Part shown: in pieces, positions 1-6,792 of the stretch
How positions within the stretch are numbered: position 1 is the stretch's first letter
How the letters are laid out: every line of letters starts with the position of its first letter
NCBI GenBank assembly: GCA_016209345.1
Contig: JACQWH010000008.1
Location: 1-22,832 of the forward strand
Length of the DNA: 22,832 nucleotides
Direction of reading: 5' to 3'
Origin: Candidatus Uhrbacteria bacterium
Lineage (GTDB): Bacteria > Patescibacteriota > Patescibacteriia > JACQRZ01
Translations under genes and position numbers: made by a program
The notes under the pieces: model-generated
Databases searched by the model: none
Seen by the model: the letters and a program-made list of their open reading frames with translations, nothing else
Told to the model about the DNA's origin: nothing

Positions 1-10
1 ATTCTGTAGG

Positions 11-229
11 GGTTAACTGTGTAATGAAATCGGTGCATCTTTACTCTCCCAAAATCGCTAAAGCATTGTCATCCCGGCGCAGGCCGGGATCCAGTCTATA
101 GCTATGGTATTTCCTTATAAGGATATATTTTTAGTCTGGATTCCCGCCTCCGCGGGAATGACAGCTTCGACGAAATGCGACAATTTTTTGGCGGTTTCAG
201 GGTACACCGATTTCATTACACGGTTAACC
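11..229. repeat. MITE-like inverted-repeat element 1 (219 bp)
   Basis: The terminal inverted repeats are 25 bp long, at 11-35 and 205-229, and match at 24 of 25 positions. Both outer ends read GGTTAAC inward. They are flanked directly by TGTAGG at 5-10 and 230-235, which looks like a target-site duplication. Inside, 68-162 is a REP-like core that opens with GTCATCCCGG and closes with GGGAATGAC, each half a small hairpin. There is no coding capacity, so any movement would need a transposase supplied in trans. The terminal repeats differ from those of the elements at 2915 and 11147, but the nested architecture is the same. Confidence 0.75.
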
Positions 230-233
230 TGTA

Positions 234-275
234 GGTCAATTAGAAATTAGGAATTAGACAATTAGAAATTACCTA
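234..275. repeat. AT-rich low-complexity tract upstream of the aldehyde dehydrogenase
   Basis: Degenerate direct repeats of AATTAGAAATT / GAATTAGACAATTAG fill the space between element 1 and the start codon at 282. The first 18 bases (234-251) recur exactly in inverted orientation at 10595-10612. No Shine-Dalgarno sequence or obvious promoter is visible here. Confidence 0.6.
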
Positions 276-281
276 GCACAT

Positions 282-1646
282 ATGCCCATCCAAACCCTCA
301 ATCCGACAACGGAAAAAATCGAAAAAACATTTTCCGAGGACAGCGAGGAAATAATTCGAGAAAAAATAGATCGAGCGCAAGCCGCTTTCCAGTCCTGGAA
401 GGATGTCAGTGTGCCAGAGCGGGCGCGTATGCTGCGCGCCGTTGCAGACCGTCTTGAAGAAGGAAAGCGGGACTATGCGGTACTGATGGCGCGAGAAATG
501 GGAAGGCCTGTGACGGCAGGCGTTTCTGAGATAGTAAAATGCGCATGGGTATGCCGGTACTATGCAGAGAATGCAGAGACAATGCTGGCGAGAGAAGACA
601 TTGTATGCGATTCTGAAAAAAGTTATGTTCGCTTCGATCCGATTGGAATTATCCTTGCTGTTATGCCATGGAATTTCCCCTTCTGGCAGGTGTTTCGTTC
701 CGCAGCGCCGGCGCTGATGGCGGGTAATGTCTATCTTTTAAAACACGCATCAAACGTTCCGCAATGCGCCCAGGCAATAGAGGACGTATTTCGCGCTGCC
801 AGGTTCCCTGCCGGCATTGTCGGGAATATGTTTCTTTCCTCCTCACGCGTTGAGACGGTCGTCGCAGATCCTCGCGTAAGGGCCGTCACATTAACAGGCA
901 GTGAAGGGGCGGGGAGCGCGGTAGCCGCGGCAGCGGGAAAAAACTTGAAAAAATCAGTCCTTGAGCTTGGCGGCAGCGATCCGTTTCTCGTGTTTCCGGA
1001 TTGCGACATCGAGTCGGTTGCCGGTACTGCGGCCGCAGATCGTTTGCGCAATGCTGGCCAGACATGCGTCGCGGCCAAACGGTTTATTATCCACGAGCGT
1101 ATTGCAGATGAGTTTATTACACAGTTCAAGAAGCATGTTGAGGAATATATCGTCGGAGATCCGATGGATGAACGCACGCAGATGGGGCCGCTTGCCTCGG
1201 AAACGATTTTGGAAGACATCGGATACCAGGTCGCGGAGTCCGTCCGAAAGGGCGCGACTATTCTGACTGGCGGAAGCCGGCTTGCGCGCGAAGGATTTTT
1301 CTTCGCCCCAACAATTTTGACAAACGTTGGTCCGGGTATGCCGGCATACGACGAGGAGCTTTTCGGTCCGGTTGCATCTGTCATTGTCGCACATGGAGAT
1401 GAGGACATGATACGCAGAGCAAACGATACGCCATACGGCCTTGGCGCGTCGATCTGGACTCGGGACAAGGAAAAGGCGGAGCGCATCGCGGGCTTGCTTG
1501 ATGCGGGATTTGTTGCTATAAACGCTATGGTGCAATCGGATCCTCGCCTGCCCTTCGGTGGCGTAAAACGATCAGGGTACGGCCGCGAATTGGCGCAGTA
1601 CGGCATCCGAGAGTTTGTAAATATAAAGACCGTATCTATCGGGTAA
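282..1646 (+). CDS. sad: NAD(P)-dependent aldehyde dehydrogenase, succinate-semialdehyde dehydrogenase type (Sad/YneI-like)
   Basis: A full-length (454 aa) soluble ALDH-superfamily enzyme that oxidises an aldehyde, most likely succinate semialdehyde, to the acid. Family motifs are in order: MPWNFPFW around 128-135, the cofactor-site Lys in YLLKHA (K154), the TGSEGAG nucleotide loop near 205-211, the general base Glu in VLELGG (E228), the catalytic Cys in NAGQTCVAAKR (C262), and a C-terminal LPFGGVKRSGYGREL segment. By recollection it resembles E. coli Sad/YneI more closely than other ALDHs, including the LLKHA and LELGGSDPF stretches. The ATG at 282 is the natural start; no Shine-Dalgarno is seen. 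The next gene begins 6 bases after the stop, so the two may be cotranscribed, although their functions look unrelated. The exact aldehyde substrate is inferred. Confidence 0.92.
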   Translation: MPIQTLNPTTEKIEKTFSEDSEEIIREKIDRAQAAFQSWKDVSVPERARMLRAVADRLEEGKRDYAVLMAREMGRPVTAGVSEIVKCAWVCRYYAENAETMLAREDIVCDSEKSYVRFDPIGIILAVMPWNFPFWQVFRSAAPALMAGNVYLLKHASNVPQCAQAIEDVFRAARFPAGIVGNMFLSSSRVETVVADPRVRAVTLTGSEGAGSAVAAAAGKNLKKSVLELGGSDPFLVFPDCDIESVAGTAAADRLRNAGQTCVAAKRFIIHERIADEFITQFKKHVEEYIVGDPMDERTQMGPLASETILEDIGYQVAESVRKGATILTGGSRLAREGFFFAPTILTNVGPGMPAYDEELFGPVASVIVAHGDEDMIRRANDTPYGLGASIWTRDKEKAERIAGLLDAGFVAINAMVQSDPRLPFGGVKRSGYGRELAQYGIREFVNIKTVSIG

Positions 1647-1652
1647 ATCCGT

Positions 1653-2648
1653 ATGTGGCGAACACTGATATCACGACTTACGCAGTTGGCACATTTCTTC
1701 GTTGCCGCCTCCGGTACTCGACACCGTACCACAGAGTACGCCTTACTCCGTTCCTCGGCGGCGCCTAGAACTGCACTCAACTGCGTAAGTCGTGTGATAC
1801 TATGGTTTGGCATCCTTGTCTGGGCGTTTTTGTATTCAGGCAGCGTGTTTGGCGCTGATGCGCCGCGCGGGGAGGAAGAAGAACAAGTGACGGCTCGCGA
1901 TAGCCAGATTAAAAATATTCAAGCTACTGCGGCCCTGCTCATGGAGGGTAGGATCGATACTGTCCTTTCACAGATACATGAATCGCCAAGCAGGATCGAT
2001 GAGCGTTTTGTCTCCCTGACATATTTGAAGGACGCTGAAGAGGATTTGAACACACTGAGCGAAAATGCGCAAAGGATACTCAGCGCGTTTGTCGCGTATG
2101 GCGTCGATGATAATTCACGGCGCGTTGGCCGGGGGGTGAGGGCCGCGGTTTTTTATTCCTATCGCGCCGCGTATCGCAAGCTTCCGCAGGCCGAGGAGGA
2201 AATTGTCGATATGATAAAAATAGTCAACGGACGATTTCCTAACATGCGCAACGGTGATGCGCAGCAGGCGGCGCAAACACAATTCAAGCGGATATACAAG
2301 CGGGTTGGCGTTATCGAAAACAGTAACGATGCCGCCGCGCTTATGATTATGGCATACGGACTGCAGCAGGAAGCAAACCATCGCAATCTGTCCAGTGAGC
2401 AGCGGGGCTTAAAAACATTTGCGGATGTATATGGTATCCTGCCGCGGACAATCACCGAATGGAACATCGTGAATGCGATTACGTATTCGGGCGCGGTGCG
2501 AAAGGCGGACAGCGACGGAGATATGCTCTCTGACGATGATGAGCGGCAGCGTATGACCGATCCGAGCAATCCTGACACCGATGGCGACGGGTATCCTGAC
2601 GGTCTTGAGGTGGAACACGGGTATAGTCCGCTGGAGCGAGCACAATAA
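1653..2648 (+). CDS. Secreted or surface protein with C-terminal thrombospondin type-3 (calcium-binding) repeats
   Basis: A 331-aa protein of unknown function. The hydrophobic stretch at residues 48-62, followed by SVFGA-DA near 68, looks like a signal peptide. Residues 70-280 are helical and polar with no family I recognise. Residues about 285-327 carry Asp-rich DSDGDMLSDDDE and DTDGDGYPDGLE motifs, typical of TSP3-type calcium-binding repeats on surface proteins. Codons 7-49 are an apparent in-frame insertion of an inverted-repeat element (1671-1799). Removing it leaves MWRTLILWFGILVWAFLYSG at the N terminus, a textbook signal peptide. Two starts are possible: ATG 1653, which reads through the insertion, or GTG 1794, which lies at its end. 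I keep ATG 1653 because it gives the clean ancestral signal sequence. Nothing in the middle domain indicates a role. Confidence 0.8.
   Translation: MWRTLISRLTQLAHFFVAASGTRHRTTEYALLRSSAAPRTALNCVSRVILWFGILVWAFLYSGSVFGADAPRGEEEEQVTARDSQIKNIQATAALLMEGRIDTVLSQIHESPSRIDERFVSLTYLKDAEEDLNTLSENAQRILSAFVAYGVDDNSRRVGRGVRAAVFYSYRAAYRKLPQAEEEIVDMIKIVNGRFPNMRNGDAQQAAQTQFKRIYKRVGVIENSNDAAALMIMAYGLQQEANHRNLSSEQRGLKTFADVYGILPRTITEWNIVNAITYSGAVRKADSDGDMLSDDDERQRMTDPSNPDTDGDGYPDGLEVEHGYSPLERAQ
1671..1794. mobile_element. Palindromic (MITE-like) element inserted in frame in a signal-peptide coding region
   Basis: A perfect 17-bp inverted repeat, CACGACTTACGCAGTTG at 1672-1688 and its complement at 1778-1794, bounds about 123 bp. 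Shorter internal complementary blocks are also present (GCCGCC near 1704 and GGCGGC near 1758). The insert is flanked by TGATA at 1666-1670 and 1795-1799, a candidate 5-bp target duplication. Element plus one duplication is 129 bp, exactly 43 codons, so the host reading frame is preserved. Confidence 0.7.
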
Positions 2649-2675
2649 TTCGCTCATTCCAATATTTTTTGAGCA

Positions 2676-2712
2676 TGGTATACTTTTAATGGACATTCAG
2701 GGTTTCCTATGG
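2676..2712 (+). promoter_or_regulatory. Extended -10 promoter with conserved leader motif (copy 1)
   Basis: TG (2676-2677), one base, then TATACT (2679-2684) form a good extended -10. No strong -35 is present. About 12 bases downstream is TTCAGGGTTTCCTATGG (2696-2712). The same arrangement recurs at 10531-10569, and there too the sequence leads into a CCAAGCGCCAAATC tract. The transcript would run through the palindrome toward the small membrane protein at 3170, unless it is a stand-alone RNA. Confidence 0.45.
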
Positions 2713-2724
2713 CTCATATATATT

Positions 2725-2887
2725 ACCAAACACCAAATCAAAAATCTCAAATCACAAATAAATCACAATTCATAAAATCCAAAACAACAATTCGATTCTT
2801 CTGAATTTTGGATTTGAAATTTATTTGGAGCTTCGTGATTTTGAATTTGTGATTTACGCCGTGTGTTTTTTTGATTTGGTGCTTGGT
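2725..2887. repeat. AT-rich imperfect palindrome
   Basis: The outer arms ACCAAACACCAAATCAAAAA (2725-2744) and the complement at 2868-2887 match at 19 of 20 positions. An inner pair, AAATCCAAAA at 2775-2784 and its complement at 2806-2815, is perfect. Between them both strands carry degenerate CAAATCACAAATAAATC-like words. RNA from either strand could fold into a long hairpin. No coding potential is seen. Confidence 0.65.
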
Positions 2888-2914
2888 TGTCGGAGTCCCG
2901 TGATATTGAATGTA

Positions 2915-3089
2915 CTTTGAATTACGAAACCGCCAATAACGCCCGCGTTGTCATCCCGAGCGAAGTCGAGGGATCTATGTTTTTCTTTTAACCACATAGA
3001 TTCCTCCACTCCTTACTAGCCTGCCCTGAGCGAACAATATCGCGAGCCGAACGGGGTCGGAATGACAAAAAGGGTTTCGTAATTCAAAG
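2915..3089. repeat. MITE-like inverted-repeat element 2 (175 bp) with perfect 7-bp target duplication
   Basis: Terminal inverted repeats are 16 bp and perfect: CTTTGAATTACGAAAC at 2915-2930 and its complement at 3074-3089. GAATGTA flanks them immediately at 2908-2914 and 3090-3096. The interior is a REP-like core (2950-3066) starting GTCATCCCGAGCGAAG and ending GGTCGGAATGAC. The same termini occur at 11147-11278, so this is a mobile family rather than a chance palindrome. No open frame is contained. Confidence 0.85.
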
Positions 3090-3169
3090 GAATGTATGAT
3101 TTATTCGATAATGCTTCCATGGGAAAGTGGAAGAACCCTTTTAATACTAACCATTACCAGCAAAAACAT

Positions 3170-3361
3170 ATGCCCCTGCGAATATTCACGATGACCTCGG
3201 CAATCATATTTTTGATTGTTTTTGCCGGACATCTTTCGCGCCTTATTTTCTCAGTGCCGCTGACCATTGCCGGATTTGAAGTCCCGATGTGGCCCAGTTG
3301 GGTGGCAATGGTTGTCGCGGCGTATCTGTCGGCAGTCGGGTTTCGCCATTCAGGGAAATAG
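3170..3361 (+). CDS. Small conserved-looking two-helix membrane protein
   Basis: A 63-aa protein starting MPLRIFTMTSAIIF. It has two hydrophobic segments (about residues 4-24 and 36-56) joined by an IAGFEVPMWPSWVA loop, and a short basic C terminus. Small proteins of this layout, with a PMWxSW motif, are common in Parcubacteria as far as I recall, but I know no function. An ATG at 3092 would add 26 residues, but it lies inside the target duplication of element 2 with no usable ribosome-binding spacing, so 3170 is preferred. A GATAAT at 3107-3112 could serve as a -10 for this gene; this is weak evidence. Confidence 0.6.
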   Translation: MPLRIFTMTSAIIFLIVFAGHLSRLIFSVPLTIAGFEVPMWPSWVAMVVAAYLSAVGFRHSGK

Positions 3362-3430
3362 GTTTCAGTGATCAGGTTTCAGATTTCAGATCGTACGCGA
3401 CGTACTCATCTATTCCTAATTTTTAATCAC
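3362..3430. repeat. Short low-complexity spacer with GTTTCAG repeats
   Basis: The spacer contains imperfect repeats of GTTTCAG/ATTTCAG (3363-3389), a CGTAC...GTAC palindrome near 3391-3405, and CCTAATTTTTAAT before the next start. The last part resembles the CCTAATTT words at 10595. No clear promoter or ribosome-binding site is visible. Confidence 0.4.
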
Positions 3431-3432
3431 CT

Positions 3433-4242
3433 ATGTCTACAGGTATAAAAAACATTCTCGGTCTGGCAGGAGTTCTCGCGATAGTGTGTTTTGCGGGCGC
3501 GTCATTATGGTATGTGAGTGCGTACAGCCGCAACGCCGAGCCGACATCTTTTCGAAGTTTTTCTGTCTCGGGAAGCGGAAAGGCAACCGCCATTCCCGAT
3601 GTTGCGCGATTTGTCATTCGCGTCATTAGCGAGGGCGACACCAATCTCGGGAGCTCACATGAAAAAAATACGGAGAAAGTAAACACCGTCATTGCATTTA
3701 TCAAAACAAAGGACCTCGATCAGAAAGATATAAAAACCCAGAACTATTCTGTTGATCCCCGATATCAGTATTTCGATTGCTCCGCGTCGCCGACGCCTGC
3801 GCAAGGAAGCGATCGAGCAGTCAAGCCGTGCCCACCGCCGCAGATTGTCGGCTACACAATCGAGCAAACCATTGCCGTGACGGTCCGGGAAAAGAATTTT
3901 GGCGTCATTGGCGACATACTGTCCGGAGTTGTGAACAAGGGGGCAAACTCGGTCTCTCAACTTTCATTCGAAGTCGACGACTCAACAGCAGTGCAGGCGA
4001 CCGCGCGCGCGCAAGCAATAGAAAAGGCAAAGGCAAAGGCGATTCACATGGCACAGGCAGGCGGTTTTACTCTTGGGCGGCTGCTTTCCATTGACGAGGG
4101 GTATGCCCCCGAACCCTTTTATAGTCGTTATGAGTTTGCGCCACTTTCCGCCAGTGCTTCGGAGACACCGTCATCTCCTACAATAGAACCCGGCTCGCAA
4201 GAGATGACAGTCGACGTCACTCTCAAATATGAGATACGGTAA
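3433..4242 (+). CDS. SIMPL-domain (DUF541) membrane-anchored protein
   Basis: A 269-aa protein with an N-terminal membrane segment (residues about 7-29) and an extracytoplasmic SIMPL/DUF541 domain (about 44-268). Family hallmarks are FSVSGSGKATAIPDVARF at the domain start, the KDIKTQNYSVDPRY strand, GYTIEQTIAVTVR, and the AIEKAKAKAIHMAQAGGFTLG helix near 195-215. SIMPL proteins are periplasmic or surface proteins linked to oxidative stress or signalling in other bacteria, but the biochemical role here is unknown. A 15-20 residue Cys/Pro-rich loop (DCSASPTPAQ) interrupts the middle of the domain. The start at 3433 has no Shine-Dalgarno, but it places the membrane helix correctly. Confidence 0.9.
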   Translation: MSTGIKNILGLAGVLAIVCFAGASLWYVSAYSRNAEPTSFRSFSVSGSGKATAIPDVARFVIRVISEGDTNLGSSHEKNTEKVNTVIAFIKTKDLDQKDIKTQNYSVDPRYQYFDCSASPTPAQGSDRAVKPCPPPQIVGYTIEQTIAVTVREKNFGVIGDILSGVVNKGANSVSQLSFEVDDSTAVQATARAQAIEKAKAKAIHMAQAGGFTLGRLLSIDEGYAPEPFYSRYEFAPLSASASETPSSPTIEPGSQEMTVDVTLKYEIR

Positions 4243-4276
4243 TGCCCATACTGTATGAAATAACTTGAGCGTTTTT

Positions 4277-5512
4277 ATGCCACGAAAAGAAATCGGAGGC
4301 CCTCAGCCGATAGGCGATGAATTATCCGATCAGGAACCCATGGCCGGGGATAGGTTGATTTCAAAAAAAACAGGTGAGAATGAAATTTTGGCATATCAGT
4401 TGTTTATTGAACGAATGCGCACCAGCGCAGGATCGGTTGTTGCCGACATGACACCCATTGCAACAGAGCCATTTCATTGCGAACCGAAACCATCCAATAC
4501 TGCGGGGCGGTATATTGATGCCGTTATTTCAGTGCGTCCAACTATTGACTTGAGCGAAAAAAGCAAGTCGCAGGGATGGTCGAGCACGCAAGAGGATTGG
4601 TATGAGCCAATCTATGTGCATACCTACGCAGTCGCGCAAGAGATTGACTATCGCGGAAGAATCCCCCTTCATTCGTCAGACGATGTTGCCGGATATGTCA
4701 TTCAAATTGGAAATTCGCAGGATCCGGTAGGTATATTTATCCAAACGTCAGATAGTGCGGCAGCAAAAAAGTTTCATGGAGATATCGTCCGGGCAATTGA
4801 ACAAACGACAGATCCGCGCGTTGCGAGTATCTCATTTAACCAAGGGATAGCAGCCGCATTTATAAAAAGTAATAAGAAATCGGGGATACATATGAACGTG
4901 TATGGCGCTTTTGTTTCACCTGATTATCCATCCGCGATAACAACGGCAACGCGCCAATCAAGCATGCTGGATGTTCCGGTCGAGAAACGAAAAGAGATAA
5001 TTTTAGGAATGAGCGGGCAAAAGGAGAGAAAGAAGAACATTTTTTCCACGCGCGCCTACGACAATCGACTCAAACGTCTTGAAGAGGAAGCATCGGAACG
5101 CTGGACAGAGAGCACCAAGCCGACGATTATCGATATTATCGGAGATATGAAAAAAGGGGGGAGGTTGCTGGAATATAAAGACGAACGAGTTTTCGCATGC
5201 GGCGGAGGGGCGTTTGTTCATCTGCATGCCGCGCCGGAGAAGGGAGTGCCCATACTCGATTCTGATGCTGCCATACGATCATACATTATTCTTGTAGGAT
5301 TGCCCGGGAACCGGATTGGTATTCGGATTAATACGCAAGCCCGAACGCTTGCGGAAAGTATGGCAGGGCGAATGTTTGCCGCAATACGACGCGCCGATGA
5401 CGGCGGACCCGCGATGAGAACGCCCGCGGAGGCACGGCAGCTGGAGTTTGAAAAATATCAGGCACAGCCAAGCTTGCTTGACCCAAGTAAAATGCTCGTT
5501 GAGTTAGTATAA
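4277..5512 (+). CDS. Unrecognised soluble protein, paralogue A (two copies of an unknown domain)
   Basis: 411 aa from ATG 4277; TTG 4265 in the same frame is less likely. No signal peptide, membrane segment or known catalytic motif is seen. Two similar halves are visible. Residues 112-176 contain YVHTYAVA, then SSDDVAGYVIQIG and GIFIQT, ending in an amphipathic helix IVRAIEQ. Residues 312-372 contain AFVHLHAA, SDAAIRSYIILVG, GIRINT and a matching helix MFAAIRR. A charged, coiled-coil-like linker (about 245-280) separates them. The next gene, 11 bases downstream, encodes a paralogue, so the pair likely acts together. It heads a tight run with a TerC-like membrane protein and an aminopeptidase. 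Function unknown; a cytoplasmic location is inferred. Confidence 0.8.
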   Translation: MPRKEIGGPQPIGDELSDQEPMAGDRLISKKTGENEILAYQLFIERMRTSAGSVVADMTPIATEPFHCEPKPSNTAGRYIDAVISVRPTIDLSEKSKSQGWSSTQEDWYEPIYVHTYAVAQEIDYRGRIPLHSSDDVAGYVIQIGNSQDPVGIFIQTSDSAAAKKFHGDIVRAIEQTTDPRVASISFNQGIAAAFIKSNKKSGIHMNVYGAFVSPDYPSAITTATRQSSMLDVPVEKRKEIILGMSGQKERKKNIFSTRAYDNRLKRLEEEASERWTESTKPTIIDIIGDMKKGGRLLEYKDERVFACGGGAFVHLHAAPEKGVPILDSDAAIRSYIILVGLPGNRIGIRINTQARTLAESMAGRMFAAIRRADDGGPAMRTPAEARQLEFEKYQAQPSLLDPSKMLVELV

Positions 5513-5523
5513 AATATCCGAAT

Positions 5524-6774
5524 ATGGCAGATAGGATAAAAGCAGTACATCCAAGGCAGGAATATTGCCCGTTTGATAGGCCGTCGCCAGGCGATGAAAC
5601 CGATGTTCCGGACGTGAACCAAGCTCAGACAAGCGGAGGCGCCAGCGGCACTGTCGACACGAAAAAAAAGAATCCCTACCAGAAGGTGTTGGAATCCATG
5701 CGTTTAATCGCCCAAACGAGCAAGAGCCGTCAAAGTGAGGAGCCGCCCCTTATGGAAGATCGATTATCTCGGACGATAACGGTTGAAGGGGTTGATCGAT
5801 TTGTTGACATGCATGTAACTGCCGGCAGACCGCCGCTGAGTGGCGGCGATGGCCAAAGGGAGGGGCTGTTTGTCCGTACGTTTGCAGTGGCCCGTCTTGG
5901 CGATGTGCGTGAAACCGTCCCACTTGCAGGCGAGGATGATATTGCCGGATACATCGTAGAAATAGGAATACGCGACCCCTATTATTTTTGTATCGCAAAA
6001 AAAGATCCGGCATTTGCCGAAGTTATCCACAGGGAAATCGCGGAAGAAATGCGAACGATACCGATAGACAGCGCGATGCGCGCAGTCATGAAGTTGCACC
6101 AAGATATAAAATCTGATTATCCAGGAGTTCTTTTGATTACACGAATAACGAACAGTGAAGATGCGGCGTCAATGAAAGCGTTATTGATTGGCGCGGATGT
6201 CCAGTCGCCGCAACAGGATCATCCAAAGCCAGAATTGGCCGAAGAATGGTGGAACCCGCCGCTTAATTCCCCGTATACCAGAGAATCATACATGGCAGCA
6301 AGAAAAGAGTATCAAGAGTATGCAGATATGCCGGACGACGGAAGGGGAACGTTCGTGACGATTGCTTTTACCGGAGATAGAGAGTGCAGGGCGGGTGAAC
6401 TGCCAATATATGGTGACGAAATTCTTTCCGCGCGAATGGGGGGGGTCATGATTTTGACACGGGGAGGAAGCAGCGATCGCAACAAGCGCGTTGTATCAAA
6501 GGAAGATATTGATTCATACTATGTCCAGAATGGATATACGGACGAAACACACATCATCATCAATGCGGGAAGCGACAAGCGTGATGATGTAATGGAAATT
6601 CAAAAAGAGATATGCGCCGCGCTCCGTTCAGTCGCAAGCAGCGCCGTTCGAAGCGCGGTAAAGGACTTCGTCGCAAACTACAAGAGGGATATTCCCGACC
6701 AAGGTAAAACGAAGCTGCATCTCGAGTTTGTGGAAGGAAACGGCAAGGAGGGTGTCGCGGATGTTGATTCGTAA
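5524..6774 (+). CDS. Unrecognised soluble protein, paralogue B (two copies of an unknown domain)
   Basis: 416 aa, hydrophilic, with no signal peptide or membrane helix. Its N-terminal half aligns by eye with paralogue A: YQKVLESMR with YQLFIERMR, FVRTFAVA with YVHTYAVA, and GEDDIAGYIVEIG with SSDDVAGYVIQIG. Its own C-terminal half (306-369) repeats the pattern as GGVMILTRGG, KEDIDSYYVQNG and HIIINAG plus an amphipathic helix (EICAALRSV). The first 50 residues are Pro/Gly-rich and probably disordered. The start at 5524 follows the previous stop by 11 bases, and the downstream gene begins 18 bases after its stop, suggesting one transcript. No enzyme motif is recognised. Confidence 0.8.
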   Translation: MADRIKAVHPRQEYCPFDRPSPGDETDVPDVNQAQTSGGASGTVDTKKKNPYQKVLESMRLIAQTSKSRQSEEPPLMEDRLSRTITVEGVDRFVDMHVTAGRPPLSGGDGQREGLFVRTFAVARLGDVRETVPLAGEDDIAGYIVEIGIRDPYYFCIAKKDPAFAEVIHREIAEEMRTIPIDSAMRAVMKLHQDIKSDYPGVLLITRITNSEDAASMKALLIGADVQSPQQDHPKPELAEEWWNPPLNSPYTRESYMAARKEYQEYADMPDDGRGTFVTIAFTGDRECRAGELPIYGDEILSARMGGVMILTRGGSSDRNKRVVSKEDIDSYYVQNGYTDETHIIINAGSDKRDDVMEIQKEICAALRSVASSAVRSAVKDFVANYKRDIPDQGKTKLHLEFVEGNGKEGVADVDS

Positions 6775-6792
6775 ATTGGGTATCTTATCACC

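Larger units (their letters stand above)
2649..3169. other. Gene-free stretch: promoter-like module, palindrome and MITE-like element 2
   Basis: About 520 bases with no convincing gene. In order it holds an extended -10 promoter-like module (2676-2712), a 163-bp AT-rich imperfect palindrome (2725-2887), a short linker, and an inverted-repeat element with 7-bp target duplications (2908-3096). About 70 bases then precede the start I prefer for the small membrane protein. A 64-codon open frame at 2581-2775 overlaps the end of the previous gene and runs into low-complexity DNA, so I do not call it. Confidence 0.7.

Noticed and set aside
731..1813. 360-codon open frame on the minus strand opposite the aldehyde dehydrogenase
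   Set aside because: It lies antiparallel to a clearly conserved enzyme, has a low-complexity Ser/Arg-rich translation and matches no family, so it is a shadow of the plus-strand gene.
2581..2775. 64-codon open frame overlapping the end of the TSP3 protein gene
   Set aside because: Its first part is another frame of the TSP3 repeat and its last part translates an AT-rich palindrome (KHQIKNLKSQINHNS). No start signal or homology.
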